DNA of 64,000 bases from Lachnospiraceae bacterium (GTDB taxonomy: Bacteria > Bacillota > Clostridia > Lachnospirales > Lachnospiraceae), in contig JAHZFJ010000023.1 in the NCBI GenBank assembly GCA_019421365.1, positions 1-64,000 of the forward strand, given 5' to 3'. The notes under the pieces were generated by a model. That model searched no databases and was not told where the DNA came from. It saw only the letters and a program-made list of their open reading frames with translations. Each line of letters begins with the position of its first letter. Within the stretch, counting starts at the first letter, position 1. Positions 52,856-61,842 of this stretch are shown piece after piece. The translations under genes and the position numbers were made by a program.

Positions 52856-52906
52856 AAAAAGCAAGCAATGTAAATCCGAGCTAAGGATTCACATTGCTTG
52901 CTTTTT
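52856..52906 (+). terminator. Intrinsic terminator after the DUF4358 gene
   Basis: AAAAAGCAAGCAATG pairs with CATTGCTTGCTTTTT, with inner AATCC/GGATT. The symmetric A and T tails let it serve both directions, including the opposing gene at 52935. Confidence 0.85.
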
Positions 52907-52934
52907 ATCATATAGACTAGGTGCTTGATTATAC

Positions 52935-53498
52935 TTAAACTTGTTGTTCAGAGGATTCCTCTTCGCCCGTCATTGGTGGGGGCGTCATAGATCCTTGTTT
53001 TGGTTTGTCAGAAATCTTGGTCATTGTAACCGTCTCATTACCTTCAGAATCTGTTGTTGTAATCTTTAGATAGATTGATCCATCTGATCCCACAACATAT
53101 TCTCTAACCGATTCACTTTCGCTGGATTCTTCACTGCTGGAGGAGCCAGAAGTGCCACTCGTAGATGTTGCAGTAGCGACATCTTCCTCAGAATCAACAG
53201 AGTTTGCTTCAGTAGAAGAAGCAGATAATTGGCTGAGAACATTGCTGAAATCTTCCTCTGTAGGAGCACTTGGGTTTTCTCCATTTGCTTGCTTTGCAGC
53301 TTTGATTTGTTCCATGATATTGCCGTAGGTTTCAGAAGAGAGAATTGCCGAAGAATCACCGAGGGTGCTTATGTAAGAGTCACCGTCAGAATCCTCCGTT
53401 GTAGGTGTAATTTGATTGGAATTCTCAGTATACGTTCTTTGAAGTGTGCTTTGTGCCTCGATTGCATTAAGGCGTTGTTGTAATGATTCAATTGTCAT
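52935..53498 (-). CDS. Ser/Glu-rich low-complexity protein, function unknown
   Basis: A 187-residue acidic protein. A short N-terminal coiled-coil-like helix (TIESLQQRLNAIEAQSTLQR) is followed by long Ser/Glu/Thr-rich low-complexity stretches and a compact segment VREYVVGSDGSIYLKITTTD with KQGSMTPPPM near the end. There is no signal peptide. I recognise no family; it resembles FlaG/flagellar-hook-adjacent or spore-associated small proteins only loosely. AGGCGGTCAT lies before the ATG on the minus strand. It converges on a shared terminator with the DUF4358 gene. Confidence 0.65.
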   Translation of the reverse strand: MTIESLQQRLNAIEAQSTLQRTYTENSNQITPTTEDSDGDSYISTLGDSSAILSSETYGNIMEQIKAAKQANGENPSAPTEEDFSNVLSQLSASSTEANSVDSEEDVATATSTSGTSGSSSSEESSESESVREYVVGSDGSIYLKITTTDSEGNETVTMTKISDKPKQGSMTPPPMTGEEESSEQQV

Positions 53499-53854
53499 AA
53501 TATGACCGCCTAATATTTGTGCACTTCCATGTAATAGTGGGAAAACATCCTATCTTCTCGTAGTACTATTGGCCGTATAACATATTCGGCCTACTCCCTA
53601 TGCTAGTGCATAACATGCTATTATGCTCCATATTATACAAGGTCAGAGATATCATTGACCTATGAATTGTCTTTCATAATTACATATCGGTAGGAATATT
53701 TGTTTTATTATACAGTTCACAGAAACTACATACAAAGTTCACAGATAAGCTTATGCAATTGGAATCATTTACCGATATTAAACATAACGTTATCTTACGT
53801 ATCCATAAGAAATAATGGATTGTTATGAAGTTTGTAATTAAGGAGGAATACGAG
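53499..53854. other. Intergenic region with small palindromes
   Basis: A divergent gap between the low-complexity gene and the rtcB locus. It holds a short stem-loop (GGCCG with CGGCC near 53570-53593) and partly symmetric TAGTGCATAACATGCTATTATGC near 53604. No promoter stands out, and no gene on either strand has a ribosome-binding site. Confidence 0.35.
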
Positions 53855-54043
53855 ATGGCGAAATATAGAGAAACAGTATGCATGTATTACGTTGCAATAG
53901 GGGAAAGTAAGAAAAGAAGAGATGCATGACATGAAAATTAATGTCAAAAATGTAATAAATATTACCCAAGAGTAAAAGAGAGACATATTAATCAGAAAAA
54001 GAAACGGATACAAGAATTAAGAAAAGATGAGAGATATGATTAG
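53855..54043 (+). pseudogene. Small Cys-rich gene with two in-frame stops, next to rtcB
   Basis: An AAGGAGG site and ATG at 53855 open MAKYRETVCMYYVAIGESKK, which hits TGA at 53927 and TAA at 53939. The same frame then continues CQKCNKYYPRVKERHINQKK and ends ELRKDERYD at 54041. The joined product, about 60 residues, looks like a small zinc-ribbon-type basic protein (CMYYVAIG..K and CQKC) that I have seen beside rtcB in related bacteria. Two nonsense codons in one unbroken frame point to recent decay. The stop of this frame is 27 bases before rtcB. Confidence 0.6.
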
Positions 54044-54070
54044 TGAAACAGAGGAGAATAGGTTAAAAGT

Positions 54071-55282
54071 ATGAATATAGTAGAAGGTAAATATAATATA
54101 GCAAAAGTTTTTACAGATGTAGTAGAAGAAACCGCACTGTCACAGATTAAAACATTATGCGATCAGGAATTCGTGAAGGACTCAATGATTCGAATTATGC
54201 CTGATGTGCATGCAGGAGCAGGTTGTACCATTGGAACAACAATGACGATTACAGATAAGATTGTTCCAAATCTGGTCGGAGTGGATATTGGATGTGGAAT
54301 GGAGACAATTCAGATCAAGAACAAACATATAGAATTACAGAAGTTAGATAGATTAATCTATGAAGAGATTCCTTCGGGATTTAATATTCGAAAGAATTCA
54401 CACAAATACAATGATGAAGTTAATCTATCCACTCTTAGATGTAAGCTTAACGGTAAAATCAATATATCAAGAGCACAAATGTCTCTAGGAACCTTAGGTG
54501 GAGGAAATCATTTCATAGAAGTTGACCAAGATGAGGAAGAAAACCTTTATATCGTGGTGCATTCGGGATCAAGACATCTAGGCCTCGAAGTAGCAAATTA
54601 CTATCAAGAGCAAGCGTATCATTCATTGAATCGAAACACGGCACAAGATATCTATCATCTTGCAAAAGAATATAAGGCGGTGGGAAAAGATAGCGAAATT
54701 CAAACTGCCATCAAAGATTTGAAGAAGCAAGTTAAGACTGAGATTCCAAAACAACTTGCTTATGTGTCAGGGGACTTAATGGAAGATTATATTCACGATA
54801 TGAAGATTGTCCAGAAGTTTGCAATGTTAAATCGTAAGGCAATGATGGAGGTAATTATTAAGGGAATGAAACTCAAAGTAGTAGAGGAGTTTACAACGAT
54901 TCATAATTATATTGATGTAAACAATATGATTCTTAGAAAGGGCGCCGTGTCAGCTGCCAAGGGTGAGAAGTTATTAATACCTATTAATATGAGAGATGGT
55001 TCTTTGATTTGCATCGGTAAGGGTAATCCTGATTGGAACCAATCTGCACCTCATGGAGCCGGGCGTTTAATGTCGAGAAAGCAGGCTAAGAATGCCTACA
55101 CCGTATCGGAATTCAAGAAAACGATGAAAGGAATCTATACTACATCCGTAAATGATAAAACACTAGATGAGTGTCCTATGGCATATAAAGGTATGGAAGA
55201 TATCGTAGACAACATAGGGGATACTGTAGAGATTTTGAAAGTGATTAAACCAATCTATAATTTTAAAGCAGGAGAAGAATAG
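54071..55282 (+). CDS. rtcB: RNA-splicing ligase RtcB
   Basis: A 403-residue RNA ligase joining 2',3'-cyclic phosphate and 5'-OH ends with GTP and Mn2+. Metal and active-site motifs: MPDVHAGAGCTIGTTM (Asp and His), VGVDIGCGM (Cys ligand), GGGNHFIEVD, VVHSGSRHLG and APHGAGRLMSRKQAK, whose His is the one guanylylated in characterised RtcB. No archease gene is nearby; many short bacterial RtcB act without one. It may repair cut tRNA or rRNA. A weak AGGTTAA lies before the ATG. Confidence 0.95.
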   Translation: MNIVEGKYNIAKVFTDVVEETALSQIKTLCDQEFVKDSMIRIMPDVHAGAGCTIGTTMTITDKIVPNLVGVDIGCGMETIQIKNKHIELQKLDRLIYEEIPSGFNIRKNSHKYNDEVNLSTLRCKLNGKINISRAQMSLGTLGGGNHFIEVDQDEEENLYIVVHSGSRHLGLEVANYYQEQAYHSLNRNTAQDIYHLAKEYKAVGKDSEIQTAIKDLKKQVKTEIPKQLAYVSGDLMEDYIHDMKIVQKFAMLNRKAMMEVIIKGMKLKVVEEFTTIHNYIDVNNMILRKGAVSAAKGEKLLIPINMRDGSLICIGKGNPDWNQSAPHGAGRLMSRKQAKNAYTVSEFKKTMKGIYTTSVNDKTLDECPMAYKGMEDIVDNIGDTVEILKVIKPIYNFKAGEE

Positions 55283-55307
55283 TTTTAACTTGGAATGGGG
55301 GTATAGT

Positions 55308-55433
55308 ATGGGGAAGAAGAAACGTGAACATGTCCTATTTGATAACATGGCTACAACTAAAAAGAACATTCCGTTTACAAAGGTAAACAAAACATGTCAG
55401 AAGTTTATGTTATTAAGGAAATCTAAAGGTTAA
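55308..55433 (+). CDS. Small basic open frame, possible gene
   Basis: A 41-residue basic frame (MGKKKREHVLFDNMATTKKN ... MLLRKSKG) 25 bases after rtcB, with GGGGG eight bases before the ATG. It is too short to judge. The Lys-rich composition could suit RNA binding, but it may also be the remnant of a larger gene. Confidence 0.35.
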   Translation: MGKKKREHVLFDNMATTKKNIPFTKVNKTCQKFMLLRKSKG

Positions 55434-55447
55434 TAAGGGGGAATAAA

Positions 55448-56217
55448 ATGATTAAAATTAATGATTCAGAAAGAATTAATCTAAGTAAGCTTTGTAACTG
55501 TAGAAAAGAGGATAGCTTGCTGCTATGGTTTCTCGAGGGGAACCCTTATTGTGCTGCATGGGTAGATGATGTAATGAATCCGGAAGAAGCAATTATTATA
55601 GCTGCTGATTTTGCTATCTCATGGGTGTAGTAGAGCATCACCATGAAATAGAACAGATATTAGAAGAGAATGCCCGTCATAAGATAATCATACCTTGTGG
55701 AACACATTGGGATACATATATGAAAGATTACATGTCTAAAAAAGTGCGTTGTTATAGTAGGTATGCGATAAAACACGAACCTGATGTATTTGATAAGAAT
55801 AATTTAGAACAGTTAATTAAAAACATTGATCCTGTATATGAAATTAAGCAAATAGATGAAGATATTTATATGGAAGTATTGGATATAGACTGGGCAGCTG
55901 ATGGGTGTTGTTTTTATAGGTCATATGAGGACTTTAAGAAAAACGGATTGGGATATGTTATATTAAAAGACGGACAACTTGTAAGTATTGCTTCCTCATA
56001 TACTACATATAAAAATACCATTGGAGTAACAATAGGTACATTAGAAGACTATCAACGACAGGGACTTGCGGCGGCCTGTGGTGCTACTTTAATCTTGGAA
56101 TGTCTGAAGAGAGGTATATATCCTGAATGGGAAGCGTCAAATACGAATTCCGTGGCATTATCAGAAAAGTTAGGATATCATTTTGATAAGGCATTTGATG
56201 TTTATTCTATTTTATAG
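55448..56217 (+). pseudogene. GNAT acetyltransferase gene split by a frameshift
   Basis: The first frame (55448-55630, GGGGGAATAAA site) reads ...LEGNPYCAAWVDDVMNPEEA and dies after AADFAISWV. The second frame, open across 55600-56217, continues FCYLMGVVEHH and carries the GNAT core GVTIGTLEDYQRQGLAAACG (acetyl-CoA loop) and WEASNTNSVALSEKLGYHF. Together they make one protein of about 255 residues of the GNAT acetyltransferase type found in Firmicutes. The break is in GATTTTGC near 55606-55613, where one missing T would restore DF-CYL. Either a true pseudogene or a sequencing error in the T run. Confidence 0.75.
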
Positions 56218-56271
56218 AATACTCTCCAAATGATGTTTTCTATGTGTGAAGTTTGAATCCAATATATCACT

Positions 56272-56315
56272 GACAAAGAACAAGCTGAGATAAAAGTCTC
56301 AGCTTGTTCTTTGTC
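56272..56315 (+). terminator. Intrinsic terminator, 19-bp perfect stem
   Basis: GACAAAGAACAAGCTGAGA pairs perfectly with TCTCAGCTTGTTCTTTGTC around TAAAAG. A weak T-rich tail follows. Confidence 0.75.
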
Positions 56316-56630
56316 TTAGCACAATCATAGTAAGAAAGGATTCCCGTACTTTCGGTAATAGTATGTGCTACTTAGAATAAGGAATTGGAATGTGTATAAA
56401 GATTTGAGTATATTGTATGAGGGAGTTTTATGTTTGGTATTAATAGTTGGAAAGCTTTATGCAGTAGGTTGAAACATATGTAATAAACAATAAATTGTGG
56501 TATAAATTCAACTATTTAATCACAAACTAACAATATACTTGTGATTATTATATAATACAACAATGCTGTTAGTCAACTTTTTTTGTACTAATATTTATTG
56601 TATAATTGCAGGTAGGTAGGTGAATACTTT
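56316..56630. other. Gap upstream of the XRE regulator
   Basis: AT-rich, with a TATAAT at about 56609 shortly before the XRE gene and scattered ACTAAC/GTTAGT-like half-sites. A 17-codon frame at 56429 has a GAGGGAG site but is too short to call. Nothing else is supported. Confidence 0.3.
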
Positions 56631-56960
56631 ATGGACATAGGAAATAGATTGGCAGAACAAAGAAAAAAATATGGATATACGCAAAAACAACTTGCAGATA
56701 AACTGAACTTATCACAGCAAATAATTAGCAATATTGAAAGACAAGCTTCAGCACCGGATATACATTTCCTAAAGGCAACTGCTGACTTATATAAAATAAC
56801 GATCGATGAATTAATAGGTAGGGAAGCTGTTTATGAAACAAAAAGTAGTACAGAGAAACAAATATTAGATATAGTCAGAGAAATGAGTGAATATGACAAA
56901 GAATTAAGTCTAAACCTTCTTAGTCAGGTAGTTAAACATAGTAAAAAGACAAATAAGTAA
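56631..56960 (+). CDS. XRE-family transcriptional regulator
   Basis: A 109-residue protein. The helix-turn-helix lies at about residues 5-58: RLAEQRKKYGYTQKQLADKL and NLSQQIISNIERQASAPDIH. A short C-terminal helical region (EKQILDIVREMSEYDKELSL) probably dimerises. It looks like phage-repressor-type regulators of small operons. The ATG at 56631 has AGGTAGGTG. It is encoded alone, closed by a terminator, just before the SNF2 helicase gene it might control. Confidence 0.88.
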   Translation: MDIGNRLAEQRKKYGYTQKQLADKLNLSQQIISNIERQASAPDIHFLKATADLYKITIDELIGREAVYETKSSTEKQILDIVREMSEYDKELSLNLLSQVVKHSKKTNK

Positions 56961-56996
56961 AAGCATTGCGATTTTTGATAGATTGCAATGCTTTTT
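56959..56996 (+). terminator. Intrinsic terminator after the XRE gene
   Basis: AAAAGCATTGC pairs perfectly with GCAATGCTTTT and is followed by TTT. It begins inside the XRE stop codon. Confidence 0.75.
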
Positions 56997-57072
56997 GTAG
57001 TTTAAAATACATTAGACATGTTATAATGTAATCATCTAATAAAAATGAACGTGCGAACAGTAGGTGAAGGAT

Positions 57073-60000
57073 ATGATTTATAATAAGAATAATATGCAAG
57101 GAGATTTTGAGCGAGCAGCCTTGCAAGCAGGTAAAAAACTGTATGAGGAGCATCGGGTTACAATAACACATTTTCGAGGGTTCTACTATGAAAACAGTAC
57201 CGATATTATTTATGAAGTACATGCTAAGGTACAAGACGATTCTCAAAAAGTATATGAGGTTCAATTTCTTTTACAGCATTCTTGCATCTCAGGTGAGAGA
57301 TGTTGTTGTTCTCAAAAAGATAATCGTTATATTCCTTATTGGGATCTTGCAAGAAGACGTTGTAAACATATTGCGGCAACCATGTTTGAGTTGATGGATT
57401 ATGTGCAAGAGCATCATGATTGTATCGAAACAGATTTGAAAATGGCTAATATGATTATTGGCTATCAAAATGAATCCATAGCGAAAACAATGGTCTCTTC
57501 GGATGAGAAAATCCTACTAGAGCCTATTATAGAGAAAAATGGTGAGGATTACCGAGTACTTTTTAAGATTGGCAATAAGAAAAAGTATGTAATTAAGAAT
57601 CTATATGAATTCGTTGATGATATACAATCAGGTGCGCAAGTAGCCTATGGGAAAGATTTAGAAGTGGTACACCATATAGATATCTTCGAAGAAAAAAGCA
57701 AAGAACTTGTGACATTTATAATGGCGAAGGTGGCGGAGACGAGAACATTTTTAAACGAAATCGATTATTACAATTATGGTAGACTTCCAAAGAAACGCCA
57801 TATCACATTAACACCTAGTGTACTTGATGATTTCTTTCATATTATGGAAGGTGAAATAATTACAATGGTGGATAAGGAAGTGGAATCGAAGAAAGAGGGT
57901 ACGAAACAGATCAGGTTGGTTAAGGAGAATCCTACGATACCAGTAGTAATCGATCGTTTCTCTCCTTCCATATTATTTGGTGCAGAGGAATATAAGAAAC
58001 CGAAAGATTTTGCGGGTATTACCGTATCGGCTAAAATAGATGGTTATATTCAAGGAAAACAATATGCCTATGTCTTAATGGAGGACAAACTATTTAGGGC
58101 GGATGAAGATTTTAAGTACGTTATGCAATCATTTTTAAAAACGGTTGATAAGAATGGCAAAGGTGATTATATCGTGGGAGAATTTGTTGCTGGATTTTAT
58201 CAACAAGTTATAAGTAAGATACGTAATTATATCGATTTACAAGAATATAATCATGAAGAAATATCGGAAGCCCTTCCGCCAGACCCAGTATTTGAAATCT
58301 ATATGGATAAAGTGAAAGAGAATGTGTTATGTGAGGTAAAGGTTCGTTATGGAGAAGATTCGTATAATATATACGATGAGTGTGAAGCGCATCAAAAAAT
58401 ATGCAATCAAACAGAAGAATTTCAAGTAGCTGCAGTCGTGAATCGTTATCTACCATATATAGATGAAAAGCAGATGAAGAATCATTGTGGAAATGATGAT
58501 GAAGTGATTTATCGTTTGCTAGATGAAGGAATCGAAGACTTAATGCAATATGGGCAAGTATTTATCTCAGATGCCCTACAAAGAATGAAGATAAATGCAA
58601 GTCCGAAGATTTCAGTTGGTGTATCTTTAAGTCATAATCTACTTGATCTAACCATTGATTCTAGTGAGATTGATTTTCATGAATTACAAGAAGTATTAAG
58701 TAGCTATCGAATGAAAAAGCGTTATCATAGATTAAATAACGGCAATTTCCTTCAATTAGAAGACAATTCATTAACTGCTCTTAGTGAATTAATGGAAAGT
58801 ATGCATTTGTCGGTCAAAGATTTGACTAAAGGGAAGTTGCATATACCAGCATATCGTGCTTTGTATCTGGATAAAATCTTACAAGAGAGTGAAGGAATTC
58901 ATTACGCTAGGGATAAAAAAGTGAAGGAAATGCTCCGGAACTTCAAGGCTATTGAAGAAAGTGAATTTGAGATTCCAAAAGAATTGGAAGAAATTCTACG
59001 TCCGTATCAAAAGGTAGGATATCAGTGGTTGCGTACGGTGGAAGCGTATCAATTCGGTGGAATCTTAACAGATGATATGGGACTGGGTAAAACAGTGCAG
59101 ATGATCGCTGTTTTATTATCGGCTAAGTTAGAAGGAAAAGAGGGAACAAGTCTTATCGTTTGTCCATCATCCTTGATTTACAACTGGGAAAATGAATGTC
59201 ATCAATTTGCACCGGCTCTGCAGGTTAAAGTGGTAGCAGGAACGGTAGAAGAACGTATGAACTTACTGCGCGATGTAATCGAAGAAAAGGAAAAGGTGGA
59301 TGTTTTAATCACCTCTTACGACTTGTTAAAACGGGACATTGACCAGTATGAATTTATACCATTTTTATATGAGATTATTGATGAGGCCCAGTATATCAAG
59401 AACCAGACGACCCAGGGTGCGAAGGCGGTTAAGATTATCAATGCCAAGACCAGGTTTGCCTTAACTGGAACACCAATCGAAAATCGACTAAGTGAGTTAT
59501 GGAGTATATTCGACTACTTAATGCCAGGATTTTTGTATCGATATGAACAGTTCAAGAAAGAGATGGAAGTGCCAATCACAAAGCGTCAGGAAGAAGATAT
59601 AACCGTAAGACTCAAGAAAATGGTTGCACCATTTATCTTACGACGATTAAAGAAGGATGTATTAAAAGACCTCCCAGACAAATTAGAACAAGTTACGTAC
59701 GCAAAGATGGCAAAGGAACAACGTTCCATCTATGAAGCATATACCGAGAAGATAAGAGCGGGGCTAGCGGGGCAAAGTGAAGAGGAATTCGCATCTAGTA
59801 AATTAAAGATCTTATCAGAATTAACTAGATTACGTCAAATCTGTTGCGATCCAACCTTACTATATGAAAACTATGAAGAAGAATCAGCAAAGTTGGCAAC
59901 TTGTATGGAATTACTTCATAACGCTGTGGACGGCAACCATAAAGTACTGTTATTCTCACAATTCACTTCTATGCTCTCTATTATAGAAGAACGTTTAAAG

Positions 60001-60393
60001 CAAGAAGGAATTACGTATTATAAGATAACAGGGGCAACGAAGAAAGAAGAGCGAATTCAACTAGTGAATAGGTTTAATGAAGATGATACCACGGTATTCC
60101 TAATCTCCTTAAAGGCAGGAGGAACGGGACTTAATCTAACAGGTGCTGATATTGTAATACATTTTGACCCATGGTGGAATGTAGCAGCACAAAATCAGGC
60201 AACCGACCGTGCACATCGTATCGGTCAAAAGAATGTAGTAACGGTATTCAAACTCATCATGCAAGATACTATCGAAGAGAAAATCATGAAGATGCAGTTA
60301 GCTAAGAAAGACCTTGCAGATCAGATTATTAGTGAGGATACGAATCAATTACAGAATATGACGAGAGAGGATTTTGAGGAGTTGCTGCAGTAG
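57073..60393 (+). CDS. SNF2-family DNA helicase with SWIM-like N-terminus
   Basis: An 1106-residue protein. The N-terminal region has a SWIM-like zinc motif (CCCSQ ... RRRCKHIAATMF, about residues 75-105). A long SNF2-associated middle (about 120-620) precedes the helicase: TDDMGLGKTVQMIAVLL (Walker A), IDEAQYIKN (DEAQ box), LTGTPIENRLSELWSIFDYL, then lobe 2 with LLFSQFTSMLSIIEERL, LKAGGTGLNLTGAD and HFDPWWNVAAQNQATDRAHRIGQ. Such proteins translocate on DNA and occur in repair or defence loci. ATG 57073 has AGGTGAAGG; GTG 57064 overlaps that site. Confidence 0.93.
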   Translation: MIYNKNNMQGDFERAALQAGKKLYEEHRVTITHFRGFYYENSTDIIYEVHAKVQDDSQKVYEVQFLLQHSCISGERCCCSQKDNRYIPYWDLARRRCKHIAATMFELMDYVQEHHDCIETDLKMANMIIGYQNESIAKTMVSSDEKILLEPIIEKNGEDYRVLFKIGNKKKYVIKNLYEFVDDIQSGAQVAYGKDLEVVHHIDIFEEKSKELVTFIMAKVAETRTFLNEIDYYNYGRLPKKRHITLTPSVLDDFFHIMEGEIITMVDKEVESKKEGTKQIRLVKENPTIPVVIDRFSPSILFGAEEYKKPKDFAGITVSAKIDGYIQGKQYAYVLMEDKLFRADEDFKYVMQSFLKTVDKNGKGDYIVGEFVAGFYQQVISKIRNYIDLQEYNHEEISEALPPDPVFEIYMDKVKENVLCEVKVRYGEDSYNIYDECEAHQKICNQTEEFQVAAVVNRYLPYIDEKQMKNHCGNDDEVIYRLLDEGIEDLMQYGQVFISDALQRMKINASPKISVGVSLSHNLLDLTIDSSEIDFHELQEVLSSYRMKKRYHRLNNGNFLQLEDNSLTALSELMESMHLSVKDLTKGKLHIPAYRALYLDKILQESEGIHYARDKKVKEMLRNFKAIEESEFEIPKELEEILRPYQKVGYQWLRTVEAYQFGGILTDDMGLGKTVQMIAVLLSAKLEGKEGTSLIVCPSSLIYNWENECHQFAPALQVKVVAGTVEERMNLLRDVIEEKEKVDVLITSYDLLKRDIDQYEFIPFLYEIIDEAQYIKNQTTQGAKAVKIINAKTRFALTGTPIENRLSELWSIFDYLMPGFLYRYEQFKKEMEVPITKRQEEDITVRLKKMVAPFILRRLKKDVLKDLPDKLEQVTYAKMAKEQRSIYEAYTEKIRAGLAGQSEEEFASSKLKILSELTRLRQICCDPTLLYENYEEESAKLATCMELLHNAVDGNHKVLLFSQFTSMLSIIEERLKQEGITYYKITGATKKEERIQLVNRFNEDDTTVFLISLKAGGTGLNLTGADIVIHFDPWWNVAAQNQATDRAHRIGQKNVVTVFKLIMQDTIEEKIMKMQLAKKDLADQIISEDTNQLQNMTREDFEELLQ

Positions 60394-60569
60394 GGAAGCA
60401 TGTGTTTCAATAAGGAATAAGATGATGATCATATGGACAGGCACCTATGATAATGAAATTCCTCAAATGTTATGATTTATCATGCATTCAGGAGGAATTT
60501 CAGAAGGTAAATGCTTTCTATTAATAAATCACAAGTTTATAGATAGAATTCGATTTGAAAGGAAGAACA

Positions 60570-61796
60570 ATGCAAGGATATAACTGTATAATGGTATACA
60601 ATGTAAAGCGAGATAAATTATTATTTTGTAAGCGAATAAAAGAACCGTACAAAGGATTATATAACTTTGTTGGAGGAAAAATAAATTCTGAAGAAGATGG
60701 ATTTGCAGCAGCGTATCGCGAACTATATGAGGAGACGGGAATTAGTGAGAGGGAGATAAAACTAAATCACATGATGGACTTTACTTATTATAATCAAGAC
60801 TGTTATGTAGAGGTTTATGTTGGATATCTGCAGCGGGAAGTTGAATTGAAGGTGGAGATCCATCCCCTATACTGGTTAGAATTGAATGAAGACTTCTTCA
60901 ATACAAGGAGATATGCAGGGGAAGGAAATATCGGTCATATGGTAGAACAAGTAGTACAGTATGGAAGTGGTGTTAGTGGAGAGCAAGATTCGGATATGAT
61001 CTCCGTTTATAAGGAGATTTCTCCAAATGTGAAAGCGATTCCGAATGAAGATATGCAACATCTAAGAATCCTGGATAAGAATAGCTTATCAATTGGAGTA
61101 GATGGTTGCAAGGGTGGTTGGATTGTAGCAAGTATAGATCATGGTACACTAAAGATTGAGAAGAAGACTTCAATTGAACAAATTGTCACAGACTACACAG
61201 GATTTGATAATTTCTTAATCGATATGGTAATCGGCTTGCCGAGTAGTACAGAGCAAATTAGACCAGATGCGTATGCGAGACAGATTATTAAAGAACGCAC
61301 CTCAACCATATTCCCAGTTCCATGTAGACAAGCAGTCTATGCTGAAAGTGTAGCAGGGGCATATGAAGAAAATGTACGTGTGTTAGGTAAGAAGTTCACT
61401 CCATTAACGGTAGGAATTATGCCAAAGATGAGAGAATTAGATACCTTCTTACAAGAACATGAAGAGTATAAAAATGTGATTTTAGAAAGCCATCCTGAGG
61501 TATGTTTTGCACGCCTGAATGGAAAGACGGTACTATCGAAGAAATCGGAATACGAAGGATTGATTGAACGAGTGCAGATTTTACAAAAGTATTTACCTCA
61601 ACTAAATGCGAATGATTTAATTCAAATGGCAAAGGTATATCGTTGTAATGTGGATGATATTGTAGATGCAATTTGTTTGGCTGTAACAGCAAATCTAGAT
61701 AAACAGGGATTGTGTGAGGTAATCCCAGAAGAACCGATGGTAGATGATACTGGATTGAAGATGCAGATGGTGATTGGGAAATGTATACTCGATTAA
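60570..61796 (+). CDS. Nudix hydrolase-DUF429 fusion
   Basis: A 408-residue two-domain protein. Residues 1-135 are a Nudix domain (MutT-like); the box GGKINSEEDGFAAAYRELYEETGI matches Gx5Ex7REUxEExGU, with the catalytic Glu present. Residues about 172-405 are DUF429, a predicted RNase-H-like nuclease (SIGVDGCKGGWIVASI, NFLIDMVIGLPSS, ESHPEVCFARLNG, VDDIVDAICLAVTA). Nudix enzymes clean damaged nucleotides; DUF429 is uncharacterised, so the fusion suggests nucleotide quality control or defence. ATG 60570 has AAAGGAAG; TTG 60555 was rejected. Domains usually occur as separate proteins. Confidence 0.85.
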   Translation: MQGYNCIMVYNVKRDKLLFCKRIKEPYKGLYNFVGGKINSEEDGFAAAYRELYEETGISEREIKLNHMMDFTYYNQDCYVEVYVGYLQREVELKVEIHPLYWLELNEDFFNTRRYAGEGNIGHMVEQVVQYGSGVSGEQDSDMISVYKEISPNVKAIPNEDMQHLRILDKNSLSIGVDGCKGGWIVASIDHGTLKIEKKTSIEQIVTDYTGFDNFLIDMVIGLPSSTEQIRPDAYARQIIKERTSTIFPVPCRQAVYAESVAGAYEENVRVLGKKFTPLTVGIMPKMRELDTFLQEHEEYKNVILESHPEVCFARLNGKTVLSKKSEYEGLIERVQILQKYLPQLNANDLIQMAKVYRCNVDDIVDAICLAVTANLDKQGLCEVIPEEPMVDDTGLKMQMVIGKCILD

Positions 61797-61842
61797 TAGG
61801 TTACCAGTATGAGAATGATTTTAGATTTTTTGGAGGGGTATT

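Noticed and set aside
53927..53929. TGA as selenocysteine codon in the small rtcB-linked gene
   Set aside because: No clear SECIS hairpin follows, and a second stop (TAA) lies four codons later.
53680..54013. Minus-strand frames opposite the broken Cys-rich gene
   Set aside because: No ribosome-binding site, and they oppose a plus-strand gene with a strong AAGGAGG.
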